From: Streptomyces eurythermus
Lineage (GTDB): Bacteria; Actinomycetota; Actinomycetes; Streptomycetales; Streptomycetaceae
Length of the DNA stretch: 64,000 bases
Reading direction: 5' to 3'
NCBI RefSeq assembly: GCF_014649115.1
Contig: NZ_BMSK01000013.1
Coordinates: 124,001-188,000, forward strand
A program made the translations under genes and the position numbers. Positions 41,014 to 48,899 of this stretch are shown one piece after another; the stretch's first letter is position 1, and each line of letters starts with the position of its first letter. Below the pieces are notes generated by a model. That model was not told the origin of the DNA. It saw only the letters and a list, made by a program, of their open reading frames with translations, and ran no database searches.

Positions 41014-42264
41014 CTACTTCCGTGCGGCGCCCGCGCGCTGTGACATCAGCCCCCGCATGAAGGCCTGCTGGAATTCGGCCGGCTGCACCATGCGGCCGGT
41101 CAGGGCCAGGTACTTCTGGCTCAGTTCGGGGCTCCGGCAGATCGTGGTGAACATGCGCTGCCGTGTCGCCTCGTCCTTGCCGACGAGGGAGTCGCCGCAG
41201 ATTCCGTCGGCGTGCGGAAGGATGGTGCTCTCGAACCTCTCCCGGTAGTCGGCGAGACCCGCGCGCAGACCCGCTTCGTCCAGTGACCGGCCGGCGAACG
41301 AGCGCGCCAGCAGATCGGCCGACTGCAGGGCGAATCCGCAGCCGACGCCGCTCATGGCGTCCAGCGAGAGGGCCGCGTCGCCGACGAACGGTACGGAGCC
41401 CAGGACCGGCCGGCGGATCTGGCTCGGGTAGTCGGTGTAGCCGAGCAGGGGCGACTCGGGGACCGCGCCGGCCATGGACGGGGTTGCCTCCAGGCCGTCG
41501 AAGTACTCCAGGAACCGCTCGAGGCGTTCCTCGCCGCGCCAGTTGTCGACCCGCGACTTCTCCGCGAAGAGGACGAGTTCCGTCCGGCCGCCGACCAGGG
41601 GGTAGGTGCAGGCCAGGTCCCGGTCGTTCATGACGAAGACCGAGCGGTTTCCCTCCGGGGCCTCGATGCCGGTGAAGTAGCCGAAGAGCACCGCGCGCTC
41701 GTTGGGCCGGCTCTCGGTGGGATTGCCGAGCAGGCCGGCCAGCCGTGAACGGCGTCCGTCCGCGGCGACCACCAGCCGGGCCCGGTACCGCCGGGGGCCG
41801 TCGGCGCCCCGGGTGTCCAGGGTCCAGCCGGACGCGTCCTCCTCCAGGCTCTCCACGCCGGTGCCTTCCAGGTACTGCACGCCCTGCTTCCGCGCGGCCT
41901 CCCGCACGGCGGGGTCCAGCACCCGGCGTTCCAGGTTCAGCGCGTACGAGTCCGGTTGCCCGGGGTCGTAGCCTCCCGGTGTCTCGACCACGCCTCCCGG
42001 GGTCACGAAGACGGCCTTGGTCGCCACGGACCAGCCGGGTTCGCGCAGGTGTGCGAGGCCGAGCCCGTCCAGGAGCGGCACCGCGTGCGGCTGGACGAAG
42101 TGGGTGCACAGCCTCTTGTAGGAGTCCTCGGTCACGGCCTTCTTCTCGAAGACCGCGACCCGGTGTCCCATCCGGCTGAAGCGGATCGCGGTGGCGCAGC
42201 CGGCGAGACTGCCGCCCACCACCGCGACGTCCACCGACCGCACGTCGTACTTCTGAGTGCTCAC
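41014..42264 (-). CDS. FAD-dependent monooxygenase (group A, PHBH fold)
   Basis: 416 aa from GTG 42264. N-terminal VDVAVVGGSLAGCATAIRFS binds FAD (GxGxxG variant GGSLAG), VVAADGRRSRL is the DG motif, and VGDAALSLDAMSGVGCGFAL is the second FAD motif. This is the geranylgeranyl-reductase/aromatic hydroxylase type. Next to a carrier protein gene, a carrier-tethered substrate is plausible. In hydrazinoacetic acid pathways a flavoprotein commonly oxidises the hydrazine to a hydrazone or diazo group, so that is my leading inference. Confidence 0.85.
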   Translation of the reverse strand: MSTQKYDVRSVDVAVVGGSLAGCATAIRFSRMGHRVAVFEKKAVTEDSYKRLCTHFVQPHAVPLLDGLGLAHLREPGWSVATKAVFVTPGGVVETPGGYDPGQPDSYALNLERRVLDPAVREAARKQGVQYLEGTGVESLEEDASGWTLDTRGADGPRRYRARLVVAADGRRSRLAGLLGNPTESRPNERAVLFGYFTGIEAPEGNRSVFVMNDRDLACTYPLVGGRTELVLFAEKSRVDNWRGEERLERFLEYFDGLEATPSMAGAVPESPLLGYTDYPSQIRRPVLGSVPFVGDAALSLDAMSGVGCGFALQSADLLARSFAGRSLDEAGLRAGLADYRERFESTILPHADGICGDSLVGKDEATRQRMFTTICRSPELSQKYLALTGRMVQPAEFQQAFMRGLMSQRAGAARK

Positions 42265-42355
42265 GGGTCGACCACTCTCTCTCTGCTCGGGCTCTGCTCG
42301 GGCTGCTTCTCTGCGGGGCCGCAGGGCGTACGGACGTCTGCGGTGCCGGCGGCGC

Positions 42356-43045
42356 CTAGCCGGCGCACCCGCAGTCGGCGCGGTGGACGTGGCCCTGGGC
42401 CTTCAGTCCCTCGGTGGGGTGGCCGTCGCGCTTCCACCAGTCCAGGCCGCCGGTCAGCTCCTTGACCCGGAAGCCCTCGGTCGCCAGCTTGATGGCCGTC
42501 TTGGTGGACGCGTTGCACCCGATGCCGTCGCAGTAGGCCACGTACAGCGGCGCCTTGGAGAGGACGGTCAGCGACTCGCGGGAGATCGAGCGGTGCGGGA
42601 TGCTGATCGCGCCGGGAATGTGCTCGGCCTCGTATGCCTCGGTGCCGCGGCCGTCGACGACCACCAGGTCCTGGCCGTCCTCCAGGGCCGCCTTGAGGTC
42701 CGCGGAGTCCATTTCGTAGGCGAGCTTGGCCTGGTAGTAGGCCAACTGGTCGGTGTACCGGCCGGGTTCGGCGCTCACGGCCGCGGGTGCCTCCTCGGCT
42801 GCCGTGAACCGGTCCGCGATGGCGTACAGGTCGCCGAGGGTGCTCGGCGTGACCAGCGAGTCGGCGTGCTCGCCCAGGTCGACACCGCAGTCCTCCAACA
42901 GCGTGACCAGGACGTTGATGACCAGCAGGGAGTCCAGGCCCAGGGTGTTGAGGGCGGTGTCGTCGGGAAGCGGGGACAGGTCCACCGGCTTGCCCAGTGC
43001 CTCCTCCAGGTATTCGGCCACCTTTTCCTTTGCCGCTACCGGCAT
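42356..43045 (-). CDS. Carrier protein-rhodanese fusion
   Basis: 229 aa. Residues 1-80 are an acyl/peptidyl carrier domain; LGLDSLLVI provides Ser39 for the phosphopantetheine arm. Residues ~110-215 are a rhodanese domain with ...VDGRGTEAYEAEHIPGAIS and the active loop YCDGIGCNAST (Cys172). The end carries a second Cys pair in HRADCGCAG (C225, C227). Carrier proteins hold acyl groups as thioesters; rhodaneses pass sulfane sulfur. The fusion hints at sulfur transfer to, or protection of, the tethered intermediate. ATG 43045 overlaps the adenylation gene's end by ten bases. Confidence 0.9.
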   Translation of the reverse strand: MPVAAKEKVAEYLEEALGKPVDLSPLPDDTALNTLGLDSLLVINVLVTLLEDCGVDLGEHADSLVTPSTLGDLYAIADRFTAAEEAPAAVSAEPGRYTDQLAYYQAKLAYEMDSADLKAALEDGQDLVVVDGRGTEAYEAEHIPGAISIPHRSISRESLTVLSKAPLYVAYCDGIGCNASTKTAIKLATEGFRVKELTGGLDWWKRDGHPTEGLKAQGHVHRADCGCAG

Positions 43046-44682
43046 GACTCCACCTCATCAATGGTCTCGACGGCGCCTTCGGCCGACAGTGCGAAACAGG
43101 GGGACTCGGACCGCTGGGCCGCCGTCGTCAGCCGCTGGATCAGCAGCCGCTCGTCCGGCTCCGCGTCCGCTGCGGCTGACACCGCGGGCGACCAGGCCAT
43201 CAGGGCCGGCCGCAGAGGCTCGGGCAGGATGCCGCGCAACCGTTCCGTCACCTCGGTGATCACCCGTCGCTCCGGTGAGACGACGGCCAGGGCGACCACG
43301 TCGCGCCCGCCGCGCCGGACCACGGCCGCCGTGGCCCGTTCGACGCCGGGCACCCGCCGGGCGGCCCGGGTGATCTCGTTCAGGTGGGTGCGACGGCCGG
43401 CCAGCCAGGTGACCCGCCGGTCCTCGTGCCGGTGCAGTACGACGTTGCCGTCGCTGTCGTAGCTGCAGATGTCCCCGGTCCGGAAGTACCGCGTCCCGTC
43501 CAGGTCGACGACCAGCCGGGCCGTCTCCTCGGGCTGGTCGAAGTAGCCGCGCATCACCTGGGCGCCGCCCACCCACAGCTCGCCCGGCACGCCCGGACGG
43601 TCCAGTTCGAGCCCGTCCCGCATGATCTTCACCTGTGTGCCGCGCAGCGGCCGGCCGACGGGACACGTGGTCATGCGCTCCGCGTCCTCGGGCCCGATCT
43701 CGTGAGTGAGACTGAAGATCGTCGCCTCGGGCGGGCCGAACGCGTGCACCATGCGAACTCCGGGGAGCGCCCGGGTCCACACGCGCAGCACCTCCGTGTC
43801 GCAGACCTGTGCCCCCGTCATGACCACTTCGAGGCTGGGCAGTTTCGCCGCGGTGATCTGCCTCCCGTCACCGGTGATCAGGGTCAGCAGCAGCGTGACC
43901 GCGATCAGATGCGTGATCCGCCGGCGGGCGATCACCGACCGTATGACGGCGCCGGCGGCGAGGCCGCGGAACTGGTGGACGAAGGCGCCCACCGACAGCG
44001 GGAGCAGGGTGTCATCGAGCGACACGTCGAAGTGGAACGAGGTCAGACTCAGCACCCGGGACTCGGCGGTGAACCCGAGCACCTCGTTCTGCCCGGCGAA
44101 GTGGGCCGTCAGACCGGCGACACTGATCTCGGCGCCCTGCGGCTCGCCTGTCGCACCGGAGGCGAAGACGATGTACGCGGCCGCCTCGGGCCGGTGCGCG
44201 ACGGTGGCATGAGCGGACGCCGGTTCCGACAGCATCCCGGCCAGTCGCTCCTCGTCGAGCCGGTACGCACCGGGGACCCCGGGGTCGCGGTCGTCCAGCG
44301 TGATCACGGCCGCCGGGCGCAACCGTCCGAGCAGTTCGCGCAGCCGTTCCTCCGGCTCCGCCGCGTCGAGGGGGACGTAGACGGCGCCGCACTTCCAGAC
44401 CGCGACGGCCGCCATGGGCATGACGGCACGCTTGCGCGCGAGGACGACCACCCGGTCCCCCGCACCGACTCCCCGGCGGGTCAGGCGGGACGCGATCGCC
44501 CGGGCGCCCCGCTCGAGCTGGGCGAAGGTGTAGCTGTCGGCGCCGTCGTCGATGGCGGTACGGTCCGGCCACCTGTGCGCCGCGGCCACCAGCAGATCGC
44601 CGAGCGCCGGCGGTGTGTCCGTCCTGTCGGCGGGATCGGCCGCCCAGGGCGGCAGAAGCACCGCCCCACGTTCGTGCGTCAC
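43036..44682 (-). CDS. Degenerate stand-alone adenylation-domain protein
   Basis: 548 aa from GTG 44682, two bases after the hydrolase stop, with GAGGAG upstream. It aligns along its length with the adenylation protein at 45589 (both have FHFDVS-DTLLPLS-GAFV-QFRG). However, the phosphate-binding loop reads ASGATGEPQG (174-183) instead of TSGSTGEPKG, A5 reads FGPPEATI, A8 reads RHEDRRVTWLAGRR, and the A10 lysine region is ADAEPDERL with no Lys. It therefore may not activate acids itself. A structural or regulatory partner of the intact paralogue, or a pseudoenzyme, is plausible. Confidence 0.85.
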   Translation of the reverse strand: MTHERGAVLLPPWAADPADRTDTPPALGDLLVAAAHRWPDRTAIDDGADSYTFAQLERGARAIASRLTRRGVGAGDRVVVLARKRAVMPMAAVAVWKCGAVYVPLDAAEPEERLRELLGRLRPAAVITLDDRDPGVPGAYRLDEERLAGMLSEPASAHATVAHRPEAAAYIVFASGATGEPQGAEISVAGLTAHFAGQNEVLGFTAESRVLSLTSFHFDVSLDDTLLPLSVGAFVHQFRGLAAGAVIRSVIARRRITHLIAVTLLLTLITGDGRQITAAKLPSLEVVMTGAQVCDTEVLRVWTRALPGVRMVHAFGPPEATIFSLTHEIGPEDAERMTTCPVGRPLRGTQVKIMRDGLELDRPGVPGELWVGGAQVMRGYFDQPEETARLVVDLDGTRYFRTGDICSYDSDGNVVLHRHEDRRVTWLAGRRTHLNEITRAARRVPGVERATAAVVRRGGRDVVALAVVSPERRVITEVTERLRGILPEPLRPALMAWSPAVSAAADAEPDERLLIQRLTTAAQRSESPCFALSAEGAVETIDEVESCR

Positions 44683-44684
44683 GC

Positions 44685-45596
44685 TCAACTCTCCTCGTCC
44701 GAAGGAAACGCGGTCCGCGCGATCTCCGCCACGGCGGTCCTGGCCGACGTCAGCTTCCCGGCGTACAGGCAGAAGTCGTGCGGGAGATCCGGGAAGTGCC
44801 GATGGCGTACGTCGGCCCGGCGATCGGTCATCCGCTCCACCCAGGCGAGTCCTTCGTCCCGGAGCACGTCGCAGCCGGCCGTGACGACCGAGCAGGCCGG
44901 CAGGCGGGCGATGTCGTCCGGCGGCAGGGCCATCGGGTCGAAGCCGGCCTGCGAGCAGAAGGGGGCCAGCACCGACTTGAACAGCCGCATGCTGTCCCGG
45001 TCCAGGAAGTGGCCCTCGCCGAACTGCCGGTAGGAGTCGCGTTCCGTGTGCAGGTCGAGGACGGGATAGATCAGTACGACGCGCGAGAACACCTCGGGCA
45101 GGACCCGCAGGGCGAGGTAGAGCGCGAGGAGGCCCCCGACGCTGTCGCCGGCGAGTACGAGGCGACGTCCCACCAGGTCCCGGCAGCGTTCCGCGACCTG
45201 CTCGGCGAGTTCCCGCACCGACTCCTCGGCGGTGTGCTCCGGGGCCTTCAGGTAGTCGAACGCCTCGACAGGGGCCCGGAGGTCCTCGGCCAGGGTGCGC
45301 AGGAAGGGTCTGAAGACGGCCGTGGAGTAGTAGACCATCCCGCCGCCGTGGACGTACATGACCCACGGGCTGTCCGCCGCCTCCTGCCGCGGCCGGATGA
45401 TCACCGAGTGGTCACGCGCCTCGACCGCCGCACCGTCCGACGGCTCGGGGGCGCTGCCGAAGCGGGAGATCCAGCGCTCCGCGTTGATCCGGCCCTGGGC
45501 CGGTGAGTCCGTGGACACGGGGGCGCCGGCCAGTCTGCGGGCGACGGCCAGGCGGCCGAACTCGGCGTTCAGGGAAGGTACTCGGAGGTCAGACAT
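44685..45596 (-). CDS. Alpha/beta hydrolase (hormone-sensitive lipase family)
   Basis: 303 aa. Oxyanion-hole MYVHGGGMVYY, nucleophile LAGDSVGGLLALYLAL, acid Asp in TAGCDVLRDEG and the catalytic His in FPDLPHDFCLYAG make a complete HSL-type active site. It sits between the two adenylation genes, overlapping the upstream one by eight bases (ATGTCTGA). It may release the product from the carrier protein, or hydrolyse mis-loaded or protected intermediates. Confidence 0.88.
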   Translation of the reverse strand: MSDLRVPSLNAEFGRLAVARRLAGAPVSTDSPAQGRINAERWISRFGSAPEPSDGAAVEARDHSVIIRPRQEAADSPWVMYVHGGGMVYYSTAVFRPFLRTLAEDLRAPVEAFDYLKAPEHTAEESVRELAEQVAERCRDLVGRRLVLAGDSVGGLLALYLALRVLPEVFSRVVLIYPVLDLHTERDSYRQFGEGHFLDRDSMRLFKSVLAPFCSQAGFDPMALPPDDIARLPACSVVTAGCDVLRDEGLAWVERMTDRRADVRHRHFPDLPHDFCLYAGKLTSARTAVAEIARTAFPSDEES

Positions 45597-47241
45597 GCGC
45601 GGGCCGGTCCATGGGTGCGACGTCCCCGGCGGGCGTGAAGACGAAATGGGTGGCGTTCGCCTTCCCGGCCGCCTCGGCGAGCCGCCGCATCAGCGCCTTC
45701 TCGTCCGTCTTGCCGGTCGAGGACACCGTGAGCTCGGGTGACCAGGCGAGGAGGGCCGGGCGCATGTACGCGGGCAGCAGATCGGTGAGCCGCTTCTCCA
45801 CGTCGGCCATGACCGAGCGGTCCGCCGCCATCACGACGAGCGCGATCACGTCGTGGCCGTGGCTGGGCACCAGCGCCACGGCCGCCCGCTCGACGCCCGG
45901 ACAGCTCAGCGCGGTCTGCCGGATCTCTCCGAGGTGGATCCGGCGGCCCGCCAGCTTCACCTCGTCGTCGTCACGGCCGCGGAAGACGATGTCGCCGTCC
46001 TCGTCATAGCTGCACAGGTCGCCCGTGCGGTAGTAGCGGACGCCGTCCACCTCGACCACGCGGCGCGCGGTCTCCTCCGGCTGGTCGAAGTAGCCGAGCA
46101 TCACCTGCTCGCCGCCGATCCACAACTCGCCGACGCGGTCCGGTTCGTGGACCTCGGAGCCGTTCTCGACGATGCGGGCGGCCACGCCGCGCAACGGCCG
46201 GCCGATGGGGTAGGCGTTCACCCGTTCCGGTTCGGTCCGCTCGATCTCGTGGGCGACGCAGACGATCGTCGCCTCGGTCGGGCCGTAGACATTGATGACG
46301 CGTACCTCGGGAAGGTTGTCCTTCCAGACGTTGATGACGCCGGGGTCGCACACCTCCGCGCCCGTCATCACCATCTCCAGGCACGGGAAGTTCTCCCTGG
46401 TGACCTGGCATCCGCCCTCCGTGATCATGGTGAGCAGCGTGGACACCGCGATCAGGTGGGTGATCCGCTCGCGGGCGATGACCGCGCGCATGACGGCACC
46501 GGCGTGCACACCGCGGAACTGGTAGACGAAGGCGCCCAGGGAGAGCGGCAGCAGGGTGTCCTCGATCGACACGTCGAAGTGGAAGGGGGACAGGCTGAAT
46601 CCCCGGGAGTCGGGCGTGAACCGCAGCACCTCGTTGTGGTTGCCGAAGTACGCGACGAGGTTGGCGGTGCTGATCTGCACGCCCTTGGGCTCTCCGGTGG
46701 ACCCCGACGTGAAGATGATGTACGCCGTGTCCTCGGGCCGGTGCGCCACGGTCGGCCACTCGGGAGCCGGTCGCGACAGGATCTCGTCCACCCGCGTGCG
46801 ACCCGCCCAGCGGACACCGTCCAGCGCGGGCTCGCGGTCGTCCGGCGCGAGCACGGCAGCGGGCCGCAGCCGGTCGAGCAGGCGGCGCAGCCGCGGGGCG
46901 GGCTGGGTGGCGTCGAGCGGGACGTAGACGGCGCCGCACTTCCAGATCCCGATGGCCAGGACGGGCATGAGGGCGGACTTCTCGGCGAGGACCACCACTC
47001 GGTCACCGGCGCGCACGCCCTGCCGGGCCAGCCACGCGGCGAGCGACCGGGCCCGCTGTTCCAGCTCGGCGAAGGTGAGGCCGAGGCGTCCGTCGTGGAG
47101 GGCCGGGCGGTCGGGCCAGTTGCTCGCCGCCGCGCGGACGAGGTCGCCGAGCGCGGGAGCCGGACCTGTCCGGTCGGCGGGGTCGGTCGACCACGGCGGC
47201 AGCGCGACGCGGGCGGCCGTCGGTACGGAGTTCGTCGTCAT
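45589..47241 (-). CDS. Stand-alone adenylation enzyme (amino acid-AMP ligase)
   Basis: 550 aa ANL-family enzyme with intact core motifs: YIIFTSGSTGEPKGVQI (loop at 178-187), FHFDVSIEDT (with the Asp that binds an alpha-amine), NVYGPTEATI, YRTGDLCSYDEDGDIV, and the A10 lysine K511 in SSTGKTDEK. It should adenylate an amino-acid-like acid and load it on the nearby carrier-rhodanese protein. Hydrazinoacetate is a good candidate substrate because the amine-binding Asp is kept and because triacsin-type pathways load this acid. Substrate choice is inference. Confidence 0.92.
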   Translation of the reverse strand: MTTNSVPTAARVALPPWSTDPADRTGPAPALGDLVRAAASNWPDRPALHDGRLGLTFAELEQRARSLAAWLARQGVRAGDRVVVLAEKSALMPVLAIGIWKCGAVYVPLDATQPAPRLRRLLDRLRPAAVLAPDDREPALDGVRWAGRTRVDEILSRPAPEWPTVAHRPEDTAYIIFTSGSTGEPKGVQISTANLVAYFGNHNEVLRFTPDSRGFSLSPFHFDVSIEDTLLPLSLGAFVYQFRGVHAGAVMRAVIARERITHLIAVSTLLTMITEGGCQVTRENFPCLEMVMTGAEVCDPGVINVWKDNLPEVRVINVYGPTEATIVCVAHEIERTEPERVNAYPIGRPLRGVAARIVENGSEVHEPDRVGELWIGGEQVMLGYFDQPEETARRVVEVDGVRYYRTGDLCSYDEDGDIVFRGRDDDEVKLAGRRIHLGEIRQTALSCPGVERAAVALVPSHGHDVIALVVMAADRSVMADVEKRLTDLLPAYMRPALLAWSPELTVSSTGKTDEKALMRRLAEAAGKANATHFVFTPAGDVAPMDRPAHV

Positions 47242-47248
47242 GAGACGC

Positions 47249-47716
47249 CTACACCCCCATGTCGTAGTGGAAGCGGATCTTGGGCCTGGCGTCGGCGCCC
47301 ATACGCCGGTAGAAGCCGATGCCGGGTTCGTTGTCCGGTGGCGTCTGCCACTCGGCCCAGCCGCACCCCTGGTCGGCGGAGAACTCCCGCAACCGCTCGA
47401 GGAACAGCCGGCCGATACCCATCCGGCGGTACGGCTCGCGGAGGTAGAGGCAGTCCATGTAGGCGAACCGCTCGGCGCTCCACGTGGCGAAGTCGGTGGT
47501 GGCGGTCATGAAGCCGCACGGTTCCCCGTCGACGGTGGCGAGCCATCCGTACAGCGCCGGCGGGTCCGAGAAGAATGCCGAACTCCAGCGCCGCACCTGG
47601 CCGTTGTCACGGAAGGCCGCGTTCTCGTACGCGGCGTGTTCCCGGCACAGCTCCAGCAGGGCGTCCAGGTCGCCCGGTTCGACGGTTCGCACCGTGATGT
47701 CGTGGGTCATATCCAT
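47249..47716 (-). CDS. GNAT family N-acetyltransferase
   Basis: 155 aa from ATG 47716; ATG 47710, which overlaps the upstream stop as ATGA, is equally possible. The acetyl-CoA site is YLREPYRRMGIGRLFLERL, with the R/Q-x-x-G-x-G/A signature, followed by EWQTPPDNEPGIGFYRRMGA. In related hydrazinoacetic acid pathways a GNAT acylates the hydrazine to protect it; this enzyme could do so. It is coupled to a hypothetical gene upstream and lies seven bases before the adenylation gene. Confidence 0.88.
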   Translation of the reverse strand: MDMTHDITVRTVEPGDLDALLELCREHAAYENAAFRDNGQVRRWSSAFFSDPPALYGWLATVDGEPCGFMTATTDFATWSAERFAYMDCLYLREPYRRMGIGRLFLERLREFSADQGCGWAEWQTPPDNEPGIGFYRRMGADARPKIRFHYDMGV

Positions 47717-48186
47717 CCAGAGAAAGTCGTGCCGAGATACGCGTCGACGGCGTCGTTGTCGAGCCGGCCCTTGGTCATCACGGTGGTGACCCAGGCGTCC
47801 CGCTCGAACCTGATGACCTCCAGCTCCCAGACGCAGGCGATCAGATCGCGCTGGGCGAGCGGAGCGAACGTCGTGTCGCCGTCGGCACCGGTCACCGCGC
47901 CACGAACCCAGTGCTTGAGCATGTCGGCGTCGTACCACTGGCTCACCAGCAGATAGCTGCCTTCGAGACCGTGATGCAGGATCAGGAAGCCGACCGGGTG
48001 GTCCCCCTCCTGCGGGGGCTCGGTCAGCACCGAGGCGGCGTGCCGCCGCAGCCACTCCGGTTCCGGGAGGTCCGGGCAGGTTCCCGGGCCGTCCGCGAAC
48101 ATGGCGTAGGCCTTCAGGACGCGGCCGGACACCTCCACGGGTGGCAGCGCCTCGACCCGACGCGGCTTGTAGGTGAGTGAGTTCAT
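47707..48186 (-). CDS. Conserved-looking hypothetical protein, first gene of biosynthetic operon
   Basis: 159 aa from ATG 48186 with AAGGGG upstream. It contains LKAYAMFADGPGTCPDLPEP, VGFLILHHGLEGSYLLVSQWYD and RFERDAWVTTVMTKGRLDNDAVDAYLGTTFSG. The mix of strands and Trp/His residues suggests a compact alpha/beta fold of the ABM or EthD kind, but I do not recognise the family. It heads the minus-strand operon, 364 bases from a probable sigma-70-like promoter at 48550-48578, so it is likely a pathway protein. Confidence 0.78.
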   Translation of the reverse strand: MNSLTYKPRRVEALPPVEVSGRVLKAYAMFADGPGTCPDLPEPEWLRRHAASVLTEPPQEGDHPVGFLILHHGLEGSYLLVSQWYDADMLKHWVRGAVTGADGDTTFAPLAQRDLIACVWELEVIRFERDAWVTTVMTKGRLDNDAVDAYLGTTFSGWI

Positions 48187-48899
48187 CCGGCATCGCCCCT
48201 TGTCCTCGGGCCACAGCCCGTTGCTGTCACGACACGTACTCCTGCCTGCGCATCGCCTCAGGCGATCGGGCTGGGGGAATCCATCCGCCGACGACGTGCC
48301 GGGGTCCACTGCGCGTACCGCTCATGACCGTGCCCTGGTCGTGCCGTAGAGGCCGGCCGGACGCGCTGGTGCCGCGTTCCCGACGATCGGGCGGAGGCGG
48401 TCGGCATCCGTCTCCGCAAGCCCGGAGATCGTCCGAACGGGGAACGCGGTGCGCCATCGGCGACCGGGCGGTTCCTGGCGTCCCTTCGACGACACGGTCA
48501 TCGTGGTTGCGCTCGCAGGACATCGCCGGTCGCGGCTGCCGACGTAGCGATCTTGCTGGCGCTGCGCGCACATGTCAAGCGGGAGATGCGGTAAACGACA
48601 GTAGAGACAGAGTAAAACTTCGAATTCCGTCGCTCAGAGCCCGTCCGACTATCGGAATCAGTACCCGACGATGGGTAACCGGTCTTGACATGCCCGTCCC
48701 GGCCCACTGATGATCACTGCGGCCGGACGGGCCGGACCCGGGACATCACACCCGGCGACTCGTGTCCCCCTCGCGCCGGTGCACCGAGCAGCACGAGGGC
48801 TTCCGGCGCCGGTACGAACGCGCCGCGACGTTCCCCACCACCACCACGGGAACCGCATGTCCCTGAGGGGAACCAACAGCGTCACGACGGAGGGAACGC
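48187..48899. promoter_or_regulatory. Divergent promoter region of the biosynthetic cluster
   Basis: A 713-base gap separates the two divergent biosynthetic operons. CATGTCAAG (48571-48579) and CTTGACATG (48684-48692) are exact inverted copies 104 bases apart. Each contains a TTGACA -35 box facing outward: minus strand TTGACA (48578-48573), 17 bases, CAAGAT (48555-48550); plus strand TTGACA (48685-48690), 17 bases, TGATGA (48708-48713). The tract between them is AT-rich for this genome. No gene was found in it; 48240-48540 looks featureless. Confidence 0.6.
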
